NCBI GenBank assembly: GCA_945971355.1
Contig: CAMFPD010000031.1
Location: 1 to 15,446, forward strand
DNA length: 15,446 nt
Origin: an uncultured Lachnobacterium sp.
GTDB lineage: Bacteria; Bacillota; Clostridia; Lachnospirales; Lachnospiraceae
Direction: 5' to 3'
The notes under the pieces were generated by a model that was not told the origin of the DNA, ran no database searches, and saw nothing but the letters and a program-made list of their open reading frames with translations. The position numbers were made by a program, and so were the translations under genes. Every line of letters starts with the position of its first letter. Within the stretch, counting starts at the first letter, position 1. Below, piece after piece: positions 1 to 6,847 of the stretch.

Positions 1-426
1 TGGCACTGTCTCTTCCATTGATTTTCCTGATGTTGTAACATCCTCAATCATTACCACTCTATCGCCATCTTTTAAGGTTGTTCCCAAAAGTCCACCCTTA
101 TCAGCGCCGTGATCCTTTGCTTCTTTTCTGTCAGAGCAGTAGCGAATTTCTTTTCCATAAAGCTCACTGTATGCAATTGCTGTCACTACTGCAAGTGGTA
201 TTCCCTTGTATGCTGGTCCAAACAATACATCGAAGTCATCTCCGAAATTGTCATGAATTGCCTTTGCATAGTACTCTCCTAATCTCTTAAGCTGTGATCC
301 TGTCACATATGCTCCTGCGTTCATAAAAAAAGGAGATTTACGTCCACTCTTTAGTGTAAAATCACCAAATTTAAGGACATCACTCTCCACCATAAACTCT
401 ATAAATTCCTGCTTGTACTGTTCCAT
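1..426 (-). CDS. pyrE: Orotate phosphoribosyltransferase, 5' part (runs off the left edge)
   Basis: PyrE joins orotate to PRPP to give OMP, the fifth step of pyrimidine synthesis, in the cytoplasm. The first 142 codons are present; the family is usually about 210 to 230 residues, so roughly a third lies beyond the window. Visible motifs are the early FTLKSGRKSPFF segment, which fits the PyrE orotate/PRPP pocket, and the PRPP-binding signature VVMIEDVTTSGKS close to the edge. I chose the ATG at 426 because AGGAGG (438-443) lies 11 bases before it. An in-frame ATG at 459 would add 11 residues but has no ribosome binding site and contains this Shine-Dalgarno. It has its own promoter and does not appear functionally tied to the arabinan genes. 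Family assignment is firm; only the C-terminus is unseen. Confidence 0.95.
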   Translation of the reverse strand, partial: MEQYKQEFIEFMVESDVLKFGDFTLKSGRKSPFFMNAGAYVTGSQLKRLGEYYAKAIHDNFGDDFDVLFGPAYKGIPLAVVTAIAYSELYGKEIRYCSDRKEAKDHGADKGGLLGTTLKDGDRVVMIEDVTTSGKSMEETVP

Positions 427-488
427 TCTATCTATAACCTCCTGTTTTTTATTTTTCATATGATAATAGGGTTTAATAGCCTTTTATC

Positions 489-517
489 ATTCTAACATAA
501 AGCAAGAGGTGTTTCAA
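489..517 (-). promoter_or_regulatory. Probable sigma-A promoter of pyrE
   Basis: On the minus strand a -35 TTGAAA (512-517) and a -10 TAGAAT (489-494) are separated by exactly 17 bases, with a TG one base upstream of the -10 (extended -10). The predicted transcript starts near 482 and leaves a leader of roughly 55 bases before the pyrE start. I see no PyrR-type attenuator in so short a leader. It lies in the 427-612 gap, which otherwise shows no gene and no convincing terminator for the preceding AI-2E gene. Confidence 0.65.
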
Positions 518-612
518 TGATGGAACTATTCATATTCTGCAATTTAGTCTTCTCTGATTATTTTCCACTTCTCAACCAGTTTTTCCATCGAGAACGTGGC
601 GTTTGCTGGAAT

Positions 613-1737
613 TCATACTTTCACTTTACCTTTATTTTTTAATCTGCGATTCACATCCTCTTTCACCAACTCAACAATCACAGCCATGAGCGGTATGAAA
701 AAGATAATGCCAATAATACCAAATAATTTTCCACCAATCATTGCTGCTATAAGTGTATAGAGAGGTGGAAGTCCCACTGACCCTCCAACCACACGCGGAT
801 ATATAAACTGATTTTCAATAAACTGAACAACAAGGTAGACAATCAAACATCGTACCGCTAACATGGGGTCTATTATTATTACAAGAAAAACACTGACTGA
901 GCAGGAAATAAATGCACCCACATATGGAATTATTGCACATATGGCCGTCAGCACCCCAACCAGACTTCCATAAGGCAGGCGAAAAATTGTAAATGCCAAG
1001 AACATCATAAATCCAAGAATCACAGCTTCACCACACTGACCAGCAAGGAAATTGGCAAATGACTGTCGAAACAAGTTACAAAATTTCAATACATTTTCTG
1101 CCCATGCCGGTTTCAAATATGCGCAGACAATTTTTTTAGCATGTCGGCATAGATTTTCTTTTCCAAGTGATATATAAATTGAAATAATCACAGCAAATGC
1201 AGAAGTAATCAAAAGGCTGACAGTTGATGAAACCACACCTGTCACATTTGAAAATATCAAATTAGCTCCATCTGTAATGCTCTGCATAACCTTTTCCAGA
1301 TTATTCTTAGAGATTAACATATCCAGCCATTCAACATTTGCAAAGTTCTCACTCATATAAGTAATCCAGTTAGGAATGCTGACTTCAAGCTGTTCATACA
1401 GGTTTTTTGCCGATTGAATCAGTTCGGGAATAAGCATAGTCAAAGCAACAACAATAACCAGCACAACTAAAATCAATGTGATGGCAAAACTCAGCACATG
1501 TACCATCTTATCCGATGGTTTCTTTTTTGTCCTGCTAAAAAAATTAGTTAATCTCTTTTCTATTCCATTCATAGGTACACTGATAAACAATGCCAGAATA
1601 CAGCCTGCAATTATAGGGAGCACCAGTTCAAAAATTCCTCCCAAAAATCCTAATACTGTATTCAGGTTCATCAGTGCCACAAATAAACTAACACCAACTA
1701 CAGTTACTATCAGATATTGCTTTGTATTTTCTTTCAT
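613..1737 (-). CDS. AI-2E family transporter (multi-pass membrane protein)
   Basis: A 374-residue integral membrane protein of the AI-2E/PerM-like family (PF01594). Members are named after a proposed autoinducer-2 exporter, but in many Firmicutes the substrate is unknown and some act as ion antiporters. Hydrophobic segments lie at about residues 7-54 (two helices), 79-105, 170-192, 235-255, 257-290, 295-310 and 325-358. A soluble stretch lies at about 105-160, as is typical. The family signature is clear at about 305-325 (QFIENQFIYPRVVGG followed by SVGLPP). The ATG at 1737 follows GAGAGGTC. A good promoter sits upstream, so it looks monocistronic. It lies just beyond the arabinose glycosidases; a role in sugar use is not indicated by sequence. 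The stop is TGA and the frame stays open for 22 further codons (see findings). Confidence 0.9.
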   Translation of the reverse strand: MKENTKQYLIVTVVGVSLFVALMNLNTVLGFLGGIFELVLPIIAGCILALFISVPMNGIEKRLTNFFSRTKKKPSDKMVHVLSFAITLILVVLVIVVALTMLIPELIQSAKNLYEQLEVSIPNWITYMSENFANVEWLDMLISKNNLEKVMQSITDGANLIFSNVTGVVSSTVSLLITSAFAVIISIYISLGKENLCRHAKKIVCAYLKPAWAENVLKFCNLFRQSFANFLAGQCGEAVILGFMMFLAFTIFRLPYGSLVGVLTAICAIIPYVGAFISCSVSVFLVIIIDPMLAVRCLIVYLVVQFIENQFIYPRVVGGSVGLPPLYTLIAAMIGGKLFGIIGIIFFIPLMAVIVELVKEDVNRRLKNKGKVKV

Positions 1738-1770
1738 AATGACCTCTCTTAATGAACCATTTGACTACTT

Positions 1771-1799
1771 AGTATATTCGTCATTCCCAAAAGAATCAA
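1771..1799 (-). promoter_or_regulatory. Probable sigma-A promoter of the AI-2E family gene
   Basis: The minus strand shows a -35 TTGATT (1794-1799), a 17-base spacer and a -10 TATACT (1771-1776). Transcription would begin about 25 to 30 bases before the start codon. It lies in the 112-base gap after the GH127 stop, so the transporter-like gene is probably expressed independently of the arabinose genes. No strong terminator for GH127 is visible in the gap. Confidence 0.65.
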
Positions 1800-1850
1800 T
1801 TAAAATAGTCGAAAATAATGAGAAAAATTCAATTAAAACTCTCTGAGGCG

Positions 1851-3788
1851 TTACAAGCTTTTCACCCACACACTCATCTCACCATATCCTCTGTTTCCCC
1901 AATTGCAATATGGCACGAAGGTCAGATTAGTTTTTTCAAATTTAACAGGCCTTGGAGCATAGAGTTTCCCATCATTCCATGAAGTAGTCTCCACTCTTTT
2001 TCCCTTTGCCTTTATAACTGTCACACCACCTAGTACATCAGGACAATACTCCTCCTCCAAAGCCTCGGTCACATCAATATATACCCCAGCAAGATTAGAA
2101 CCATTATCAATTTCTTCGAGACAATAAACAATAGGTCCCTTAACAACAGCAGCCTTACCAATATCAGCTCGTACATTAGGATTCGCATAGACAATCTGTG
2201 CAGGCATATCAAATGTAATATCAATGACATCATCCTTGAATTTGCCTTTGATAACAAGATACCCCTTTTTTATTACAGGCTCCAACTTTTCACCATTGAA
2301 ATTAACACAGAGATTATTTGCATATGAAGGTATTCTGATTCTTGCTTTTCCATATGTATTATCTGACTTTATTCTGATTATTGTATGCCCCTTCCATGGA
2401 AACTCTGTATCCACCTCCACTGCCAATCGGCCGGATTCAGTATCACATTCAAAACTAGCACCTGTATGAAGATTTAGATAAAATCCATCTTCGTCCACAA
2501 AACAGATATACTCTCCCAAGGATGCCAACGTTCTTGCTATATTAGGCGGACAGCATGCACATCCAAACCATTTTTGTCTGGTTGCTTTCACATGAGCCCT
2601 AGATGTTGCCTCCATACAGTTATCTGGCCAAACTTCAAGAGGATTCACATAGAAAAAACTCTTTCCATCCATAGCAATTCCTGCAAGAACAGTATTGACA
2701 AGGGCCAGCTCCATTGTGTCCAAATAAGATGCATCACCTGTAATCTGTGTCATTCGCCTGCAAAACATTGCAAGCCCTATAGACGCGCAGCTCTCAGAAT
2801 AATTACTGTCATTTGGCAAATCGTAATCTGTTGTAAATCGCTCCATCATTCCAGAGCTTCCTATTCCACCTGTTATGTACATACGCTTGTTGATGATGTT
2901 TTCATATAACCTCTCACAAGCCTGAAATAATTCATCATCCTTGTACTGATATGCAATATCAGCCATCGCACTATAGAGATATACTGCTCTGACCGCATGG
3001 CCTTCTGCCTTATCCTGCTCTCGAACCGGAATATGAGACTGACCATACTCCTCCACATAGGGATTAGGATCGTGCCATACATCTATATACCAAGGCTTCG
3101 TGTTCTCCTCTGACAGATAGTTAGGTCTCATCCCCCTTCTATCCACAAAAGCCTTTGCCATATCCATATACTTCTGTTCGCCAGTAACTTCATATAATTT
3201 AACAAGGGCAAGCTCTATCTCCTCATGACCTGGAATAGCATTTTTGTATTTTTCTGTATTAAATACTTCACATATCAAATCTGCATTTTTCTTCATTATC
3301 TGCAAGAATTTGTCTTTGCCTGTAACCTTGTAATATGCAACAGCAGCCTCAATCATATGCCCTGATGTATAAAGCTCATGTCCTTCCTTTAGGTTACAAA
3401 ACTGCTGTCCTGGATATAAAATGGAAAAATGTGTATTGAGATAACCATTTTCTTCCTGTGCCTTGCCAATCAATTCAATAGCTTCGTCCGCACGTTTCTC
3501 CAATTCTGGATTTGGCTCATATGATAGGGAAAATGCAACTGCTTCAAGCCACTTGGCAAGGTCAGTATCCTGAAACACCCATCCCTGAAAACTTCCTTCC
3601 TTTAATCCTGCCGCAATCTCAAAATTAGATATACAGTGACTTGGTTCAGCATCTAAAACCTCGTCATTAAGAGCTTTCCACTGGTATGGAATAATCTCCT
3701 TTGTCACAAGTCCTGTATATTTTCCCCAGAATTTATCATGAACTGCGATATTACACAAATTGATACTACTTAATTTATTCCTTAGCAT
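1851..3788 (-). CDS. GH127 beta-L-arabinofuranosidase
   Basis: A cytoplasmic (no signal peptide) 645-residue enzyme of glycoside hydrolase family 127, formerly DUF1680. Characterised members such as Bifidobacterium HypBA1 release beta-linked L-arabinofuranose, for example from Ara-beta-1,2-Ara, through a zinc-bound cysteine nucleophile. The zinc and catalytic residues are visible. Counted from an upstream start at 3809, Glu-x-Cys is at 339/341 (SESCASIG), the Cys pair at 419/420 (GCACCPPN), and the candidate acid/base Glu at 323 (MMERF). These match HypBA1 E338, C340, C417, C418 and E322 in order and spacing. An (alpha/alpha)6 barrel fills the first two thirds, followed by beta-sandwich sequence. 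The ATG at 3788 is preferred over 3809 because GGAGG lies five bases before it, inside the longer version. It probably acts on imported oligosaccharides. Some GH127 proteins have other specificities, so the exact linkage is inferred. Confidence 0.92.
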   Translation of the reverse strand: MLRNKLSSINLCNIAVHDKFWGKYTGLVTKEIIPYQWKALNDEVLDAEPSHCISNFEIAAGLKEGSFQGWVFQDTDLAKWLEAVAFSLSYEPNPELEKRADEAIELIGKAQEENGYLNTHFSILYPGQQFCNLKEGHELYTSGHMIEAAVAYYKVTGKDKFLQIMKKNADLICEVFNTEKYKNAIPGHEEIELALVKLYEVTGEQKYMDMAKAFVDRRGMRPNYLSEENTKPWYIDVWHDPNPYVEEYGQSHIPVREQDKAEGHAVRAVYLYSAMADIAYQYKDDELFQACERLYENIINKRMYITGGIGSSGMMERFTTDYDLPNDSNYSESCASIGLAMFCRRMTQITGDASYLDTMELALVNTVLAGIAMDGKSFFYVNPLEVWPDNCMEATSRAHVKATRQKWFGCACCPPNIARTLASLGEYICFVDEDGFYLNLHTGASFECDTESGRLAVEVDTEFPWKGHTIIRIKSDNTYGKARIRIPSYANNLCVNFNGEKLEPVIKKGYLVIKGKFKDDVIDITFDMPAQIVYANPNVRADIGKAAVVKGPIVYCLEEIDNGSNLAGVYIDVTEALEEEYCPDVLGGVTVIKAKGKRVETTSWNDGKLYAPRPVKFEKTNLTFVPYCNWGNRGYGEMSVWVKSL

Positions 3789-3845
3789 ATAATCCTCCAA
3801 AACCTTCATCCAAATCTAATATTGACCATTACTTTTAGTGCGCAC

Positions 3846-3873
3846 ACTATATTTCATGAATTGTTTAATACAA
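3846..3873 (-). promoter_or_regulatory. Candidate promoter of GH127 with overlapping palindrome
   Basis: The minus strand reads -35 TTGTAT (3868-3873), a 16-base spacer and -10 TATAGT (3846-3851). Overlapping the -10 and the likely start site is an inverted repeat at 3836-3849 (TAGTG, four-base centre, CACTA) containing the perfect palindrome GTGCGCAC. An operator there would block initiation. The -35 is imperfect, so this is a moderate prediction. Confidence 0.4.
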
Positions 3874-3912
3874 ATTTGACACCCTAATCATACTCAATCA
3901 AGGTGCCAAATT
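3873..3912 (-). repeat. Long-loop inverted repeat between GH51 and GH127
   Basis: Arms of 11 bases, 3873-3883 (AATTTGACACC) and 3902-3912 (GGTGCCAAATT), are separated by 18 bases. The single mismatch is A opposite C on the plus strand but becomes a G-U pair in minus-strand RNA, so the whole stem can form in the transcript. It abuts the predicted -35 of GH127. It could be a second terminator element for GH51 or a protein-binding site; no T-run follows it. Confidence 0.5.
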
Positions 3913-3946
3913 ACTTCTCATATTTTCTATTTTTCCAGTCACAAAA

Positions 3947-3963
3947 TTGCTGTTTAACAGCAA
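3947..3963 (-). terminator. Short intrinsic-terminator-like hairpin after GH51
   Basis: Four bases past the GH51 stop codon the minus strand carries TTGCTGT, the loop TAA, and ACAGCAA: a perfect 7-bp stem followed at once by TTTTGT. The stem is short and AU-rich and the T-run is brief, so termination may be partial. It nonetheless supports GH51 and GH127 being separate transcripts. Confidence 0.5.
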
Positions 3964-3967
3964 CTTA

Positions 3968-5473
3968 CTACTTAATTCTTAGCTCCACTACACTGCATTT
4001 TGGCAACATCACTGTCACGACGTTTCCATTAACTTTGTAATCTGTGAACTCAGCTTCTTCTACATTTTCAGGGTTATCAAATGTATTGTAAGCCTTCATG
4101 CTATCATGAGTTACCACATTTGCTTCAACGATTTCATACTCGTCATTTTCTGTTAGTGAAATCTCAAGCTCTTTTGCATCTGTTGCTGACAAGTTATTTA
4201 ATGTAATTGTAATGATTCCATCCTTCTTAGATACAGATTCTGTGATTTCAGGAACACTCCATTCCTCAGTTCCTATATTATGAATATCATTCAATTCACT
4301 TGAGAGGAGCTTGCCTCCCTGATGATGACGATACATATGGAAAACATGGTATGTAGGTGTTTTGATCATCTTCTCACCCTCTGTGAGAATTACTGACTGC
4401 AACACATTTACCATCTGGGCAAGACATGCCATTCTTACCCTGTCGCAATGCTTATTGAAAATATTAAGTGTAATTCCTGCAACAAGAGCATCACGAACTG
4501 TATTCTGCTGATACAAAAATCCTGGATTTGTTCCTGGTTCACAGGTAAACCATGTTCCCCACTCATCCACTGAAAGACCTATTTTCTTCTCTGGGTCATA
4601 CTGATCAATAATTGCACTGTGTCTATTGATAAGCTCATCCATCACAAGTGCCTTGCCAAGTGTCTTATACCATACTGCATCATCGAATTCTGTTGCACTT
4701 CCCTTTATCTCCCATCCCTCAGGATGTACATAATAGTGAAGGGAAATATAATCCATAAATCCATGAAATGCCTCTGGTACATGATCAAAGCAGGTCTTCA
4801 TAACATCCTCTGTCCAGTGATAGTCATCTACATTCGCCCCACAGCATACCTTTGCAATTGGTTTTTCCGGATCATAATTTCTGACATAGGTCTGGTAACG
4901 GCGATACATATTAGCATAGAAGGATGGTGTCATGTTTCCTCCACATCCCCAGTTCTCATTTCCTACGCCAAAATAATCAACAGTCCATGGCTCCTCATGT
5001 CCGTTTTCTTTACGAAGGTCTACCATTGGCGAAACACCCTTGAAGGTCATATATTCCACCCACTCAGACATTTCCTGTACAGTTCCACTTCCAAGGTTTC
5101 CATTAATATATGTCTTGCAGCCTAGCTGTCTGCAAAGCTCCATAAATTCATGGGTACCAAAGCTGTTATCCTCAACAACTCCTCCCCAGTGGGTATTAAT
5201 CATTTTCTTCCTCTTGGACTTGTCTCCAATTCCATCCTTCCAGTGATACTCATCTGCAAAGCATCCTCCTGGCCATCTTAACACTGGAACTTCAATCTCC
5301 TTAAGTGCCTCCACAACATCTGTCCTCATTCCATTTACATTTGGAATATCTGAATTTTCACCCACATAGAGGCCTTCATATATACATCTTCCCAAATGCT
5401 CAGAAAAGTGACCATATATCTCTGGTGCAATTGTTCCTAATTCTTTTCCATCGTTAATTACTAATTTTGCCAT
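3968..5473 (-). CDS. GH51 alpha-L-arabinofuranosidase
   Basis: An intracellular exo-enzyme that removes terminal alpha-1,2-, 1,3- and 1,5-linked L-arabinofuranose from arabinan and arabinoxylan oligosaccharides. The 501 residues match the usual length of about 500. Numbered from the upstream ATG at 5479, the acid/base Glu175 lies in GVGNENWG and the nucleophile Glu306 in LSVDEWGTW. The N-terminal RWPGGCFADEYHW motif and the WG-Y/H-Y barrel landmarks are also present. A C-terminal beta-sandwich spans about residues 385-503. The second ATG at 5473 is chosen because AAGG lies about eight bases upstream, whereas it is only two bases from the first. There is no signal peptide. A hairpin follows the stop and a gap of about 110 bases precedes it, so it may be its own unit within the arabinan cluster. 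The family is homologous to B. subtilis AbfA/AbfB; the exact orthologue is not claimed. Confidence 0.96.
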   Translation of the reverse strand: MAKLVINDGKELGTIAPEIYGHFSEHLGRCIYEGLYVGENSDIPNVNGMRTDVVEALKEIEVPVLRWPGGCFADEYHWKDGIGDKSKRKKMINTHWGGVVEDNSFGTHEFMELCRQLGCKTYINGNLGSGTVQEMSEWVEYMTFKGVSPMVDLRKENGHEEPWTVDYFGVGNENWGCGGNMTPSFYANMYRRYQTYVRNYDPEKPIAKVCCGANVDDYHWTEDVMKTCFDHVPEAFHGFMDYISLHYYVHPEGWEIKGSATEFDDAVWYKTLGKALVMDELINRHSAIIDQYDPEKKIGLSVDEWGTWFTCEPGTNPGFLYQQNTVRDALVAGITLNIFNKHCDRVRMACLAQMVNVLQSVILTEGEKMIKTPTYHVFHMYRHHQGGKLLSSELNDIHNIGTEEWSVPEITESVSKKDGIITITLNNLSATDAKELEISLTENDEYEIVEANVVTHDSMKAYNTFDNPENVEEAEFTDYKVNGNVVTVMLPKCSVVELRIK

Positions 5474-5510
5474 TTCCATTACCTTCCTATCCTATTACAG
5501 TATATAAATT

Positions 5511-5540
5511 TTAATACTCTTATAATGCTCTTATTTTGAA
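5511..5540 (-). promoter_or_regulatory. Weak candidate promoter of GH51 with palindrome at the -35
   Basis: On the minus strand TTCAAA (5535-5540), an 18-base spacer and TATTAA (5511-5516) could serve as a promoter. A short palindrome, AAGCT-two bases-AGCTT (5539-5550), overlaps the upstream end and could be an operator. Both signals are modest in an AT-rich gap. Readthrough from the gene upstream is the alternative, because no terminator is evident after that gene. Confidence 0.3.
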
Positions 5541-5582
5541 GCTTTAGCTTTGTCTTTTATCACAATATCCTATCACCTGTAT

Positions 5583-5825
5583 TTACCAGCTATGATATGG
5601 ACATTTGCTTACAGGACTTAATGCCCGAAGCTCCACATAACAGCCGCAGGCTGCGCATGTTCCTGCGTTTAACCTGTCGCATTCCTTACATACAGACAGC
5701 CTTTTTTCATATATATCTTCCGATACTCTGTCCTCATTTTTTATTGCGGCTTTATACTTTTCTATCATCAAAGCATCCGCCTCTGCCATTTCTCTCATGA
5801 GACATTTTTTACACACATTATTCAT
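5583..5825 (-). CDS. Small eight-cysteine protein, DUF6171-like
   Basis: An 80-residue soluble protein without a signal peptide and without a known function. It resembles the small cysteine-rich proteins annotated as DUF6171 in Clostridia. Cysteines fall at 5, 8, 46, 49, 57, 60, 62 and 75, arranged as CxxC, CxxC, CxxCxC and a last Cys followed by His78. That could bind two zinc ions. The middle (9-45) is charged and probably helical, and KxCDRLNxGTCxxCGCxVE is the most family-like stretch. The ATG at 5825 is preferred to a TTG at 5831; it overlaps the end of the preceding GH43 gene (ATGAATAA), which suggests translational coupling. No clear ribosome binding site is visible, consistent with coupling. 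Its presence in an arabinan operon may be incidental. Function unknown. Confidence 0.75.
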   Translation of the reverse strand: MNNVCKKCLMREMAEADALMIEKYKAAIKNEDRVSEDIYEKRLSVCKECDRLNAGTCAACGCYVELRALSPVSKCPYHSW

Positions 5826-6768
5826 AGTCAAATATCGGTCTGTTATCCTCGCCCCACTTTATCTTCATTAACATTGCATGACGGTTTGGATTATAGAGTG
5901 GATTTCCCACAATCTCAGCCTCTGTCCTTGCATGATAAACTATAATATCATTTCCTTCTTCATCTTTCGTGAATGAGTTATGACCCGGTCCATATATCCC
6001 TTTTTCTTCATTGGTTGTAAGTACCGGATATCTCTCCTTGGTCCATGATTTAGGATCAAGCAAATCAGCATCCTCATCTGCCGAAAGCATGCCTACACAA
6101 TACTGAATTCCAGTCTCACTTGCTGAATATGTCATAAATATTTTGCCATCATGCTTTATAATTCCAGGACCTTCATTTACCCAGAAGCCATGCCTCTCCC
6201 AGTCATAATCTGGTGTAGTAAGCATTACCTGAACTGTTTTCAATGTATATCCATTTTCCATCTCAGCAATATACAGGTTCGAAATCTGTTTTCCAACTCC
6301 CACCTTTTCAGCCCAGATGTAATACCATCTTCCTTTATTTTCAAAAACAGTAGCATCGAGAGAAAATGCCTCAAATGAGAATTCATCATCCTTAGCCCTT
6401 CTCATTTTGCCCTTTTCGATCCACTCATCAGTCATAGGATCCTCTCCCTGACACTCAAGAACGTAAGGTCTGATTTCCCACTCAGCTTCCATCTCTCCAC
6501 CTGCATAGTAGATGTACCATTTTCCATACAGGAAGTGAATTTCCGGAGCCCATATATGCTTACTCATTGGACCTGACTCATGCTTAGTCCAAAGAACTTT
6601 TTCCTCTGCCTGAGCTAACCCTGCAAGAGTATCTGAGCATCTTAAAACAATTGCATCATAAGCTGGTACTGATGCAGTAAAATAATATTTTCCATCAGTG
6701 TGCTTATATACATATGGATCTGCTCTCTGAAGTATCCAAGGTTCATTGTATTTAACTGTATTACCCAT
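5818..6768 (-). CDS. GH43 exo-alpha-L-arabinofuranosidase-like enzyme (cytoplasmic)
   Basis: A 316-residue single-domain five-bladed beta-propeller hydrolase without a signal peptide. The three catalytic acids of family 43 are visible: Asp17 as base (QRADPYV), Asp138 as pKa modulator (SLDATVF) and Glu199 as acid (VNEGPGI). IWAPEI at 72-77 and the YGPGHNSF stretch near 270, whose His sits at the propeller centre, also fit. The compact size and these motifs look closest to the LbAraf43/SaAraf43-type exo-arabinofuranosidases (GH43 subfamily 26), but I cannot run the assignment. It would trim alpha-1,5-linked arabino-oligosaccharides inside the cell. AAAGGAG lies seven bases before the ATG at 6768. 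It is second in a unit behind the exported GH43 (79-base gap, no terminator seen), and its stop overlaps the small cysteine-rich gene. Family firm, substrate inferred. Confidence 0.9.
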   Translation of the reverse strand: MGNTVKYNEPWILQRADPYVYKHTDGKYYFTASVPAYDAIVLRCSDTLAGLAQAEEKVLWTKHESGPMSKHIWAPEIHFLYGKWYIYYAGGEMEAEWEIRPYVLECQGEDPMTDEWIEKGKMRRAKDDEFSFEAFSLDATVFENKGRWYYIWAEKVGVGKQISNLYIAEMENGYTLKTVQVMLTTPDYDWERHGFWVNEGPGIIKHDGKIFMTYSASETGIQYCVGMLSADEDADLLDPKSWTKERYPVLTTNEEKGIYGPGHNSFTKDEEGNDIIVYHARTEAEIVGNPLYNPNRHAMLMKIKWGEDNRPIFDYE

Positions 6769-6847
6769 ATTTCTTCTCCTTTATCTGGCAATGTATTCGC
6801 ACAGTATCTGCACGTTTAACTATAATTTTCCTTTGCATCTTTGTATG

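Noticed and set aside
4619..5125. A 168-codon open frame on the plus strand opposite the GH51 gene
   Set aside because: It lies wholly antisense to a gene with intact catalytic motifs, has no ribosome binding site and no family-like motif; it is a by-product of the opposite strand's codon use.
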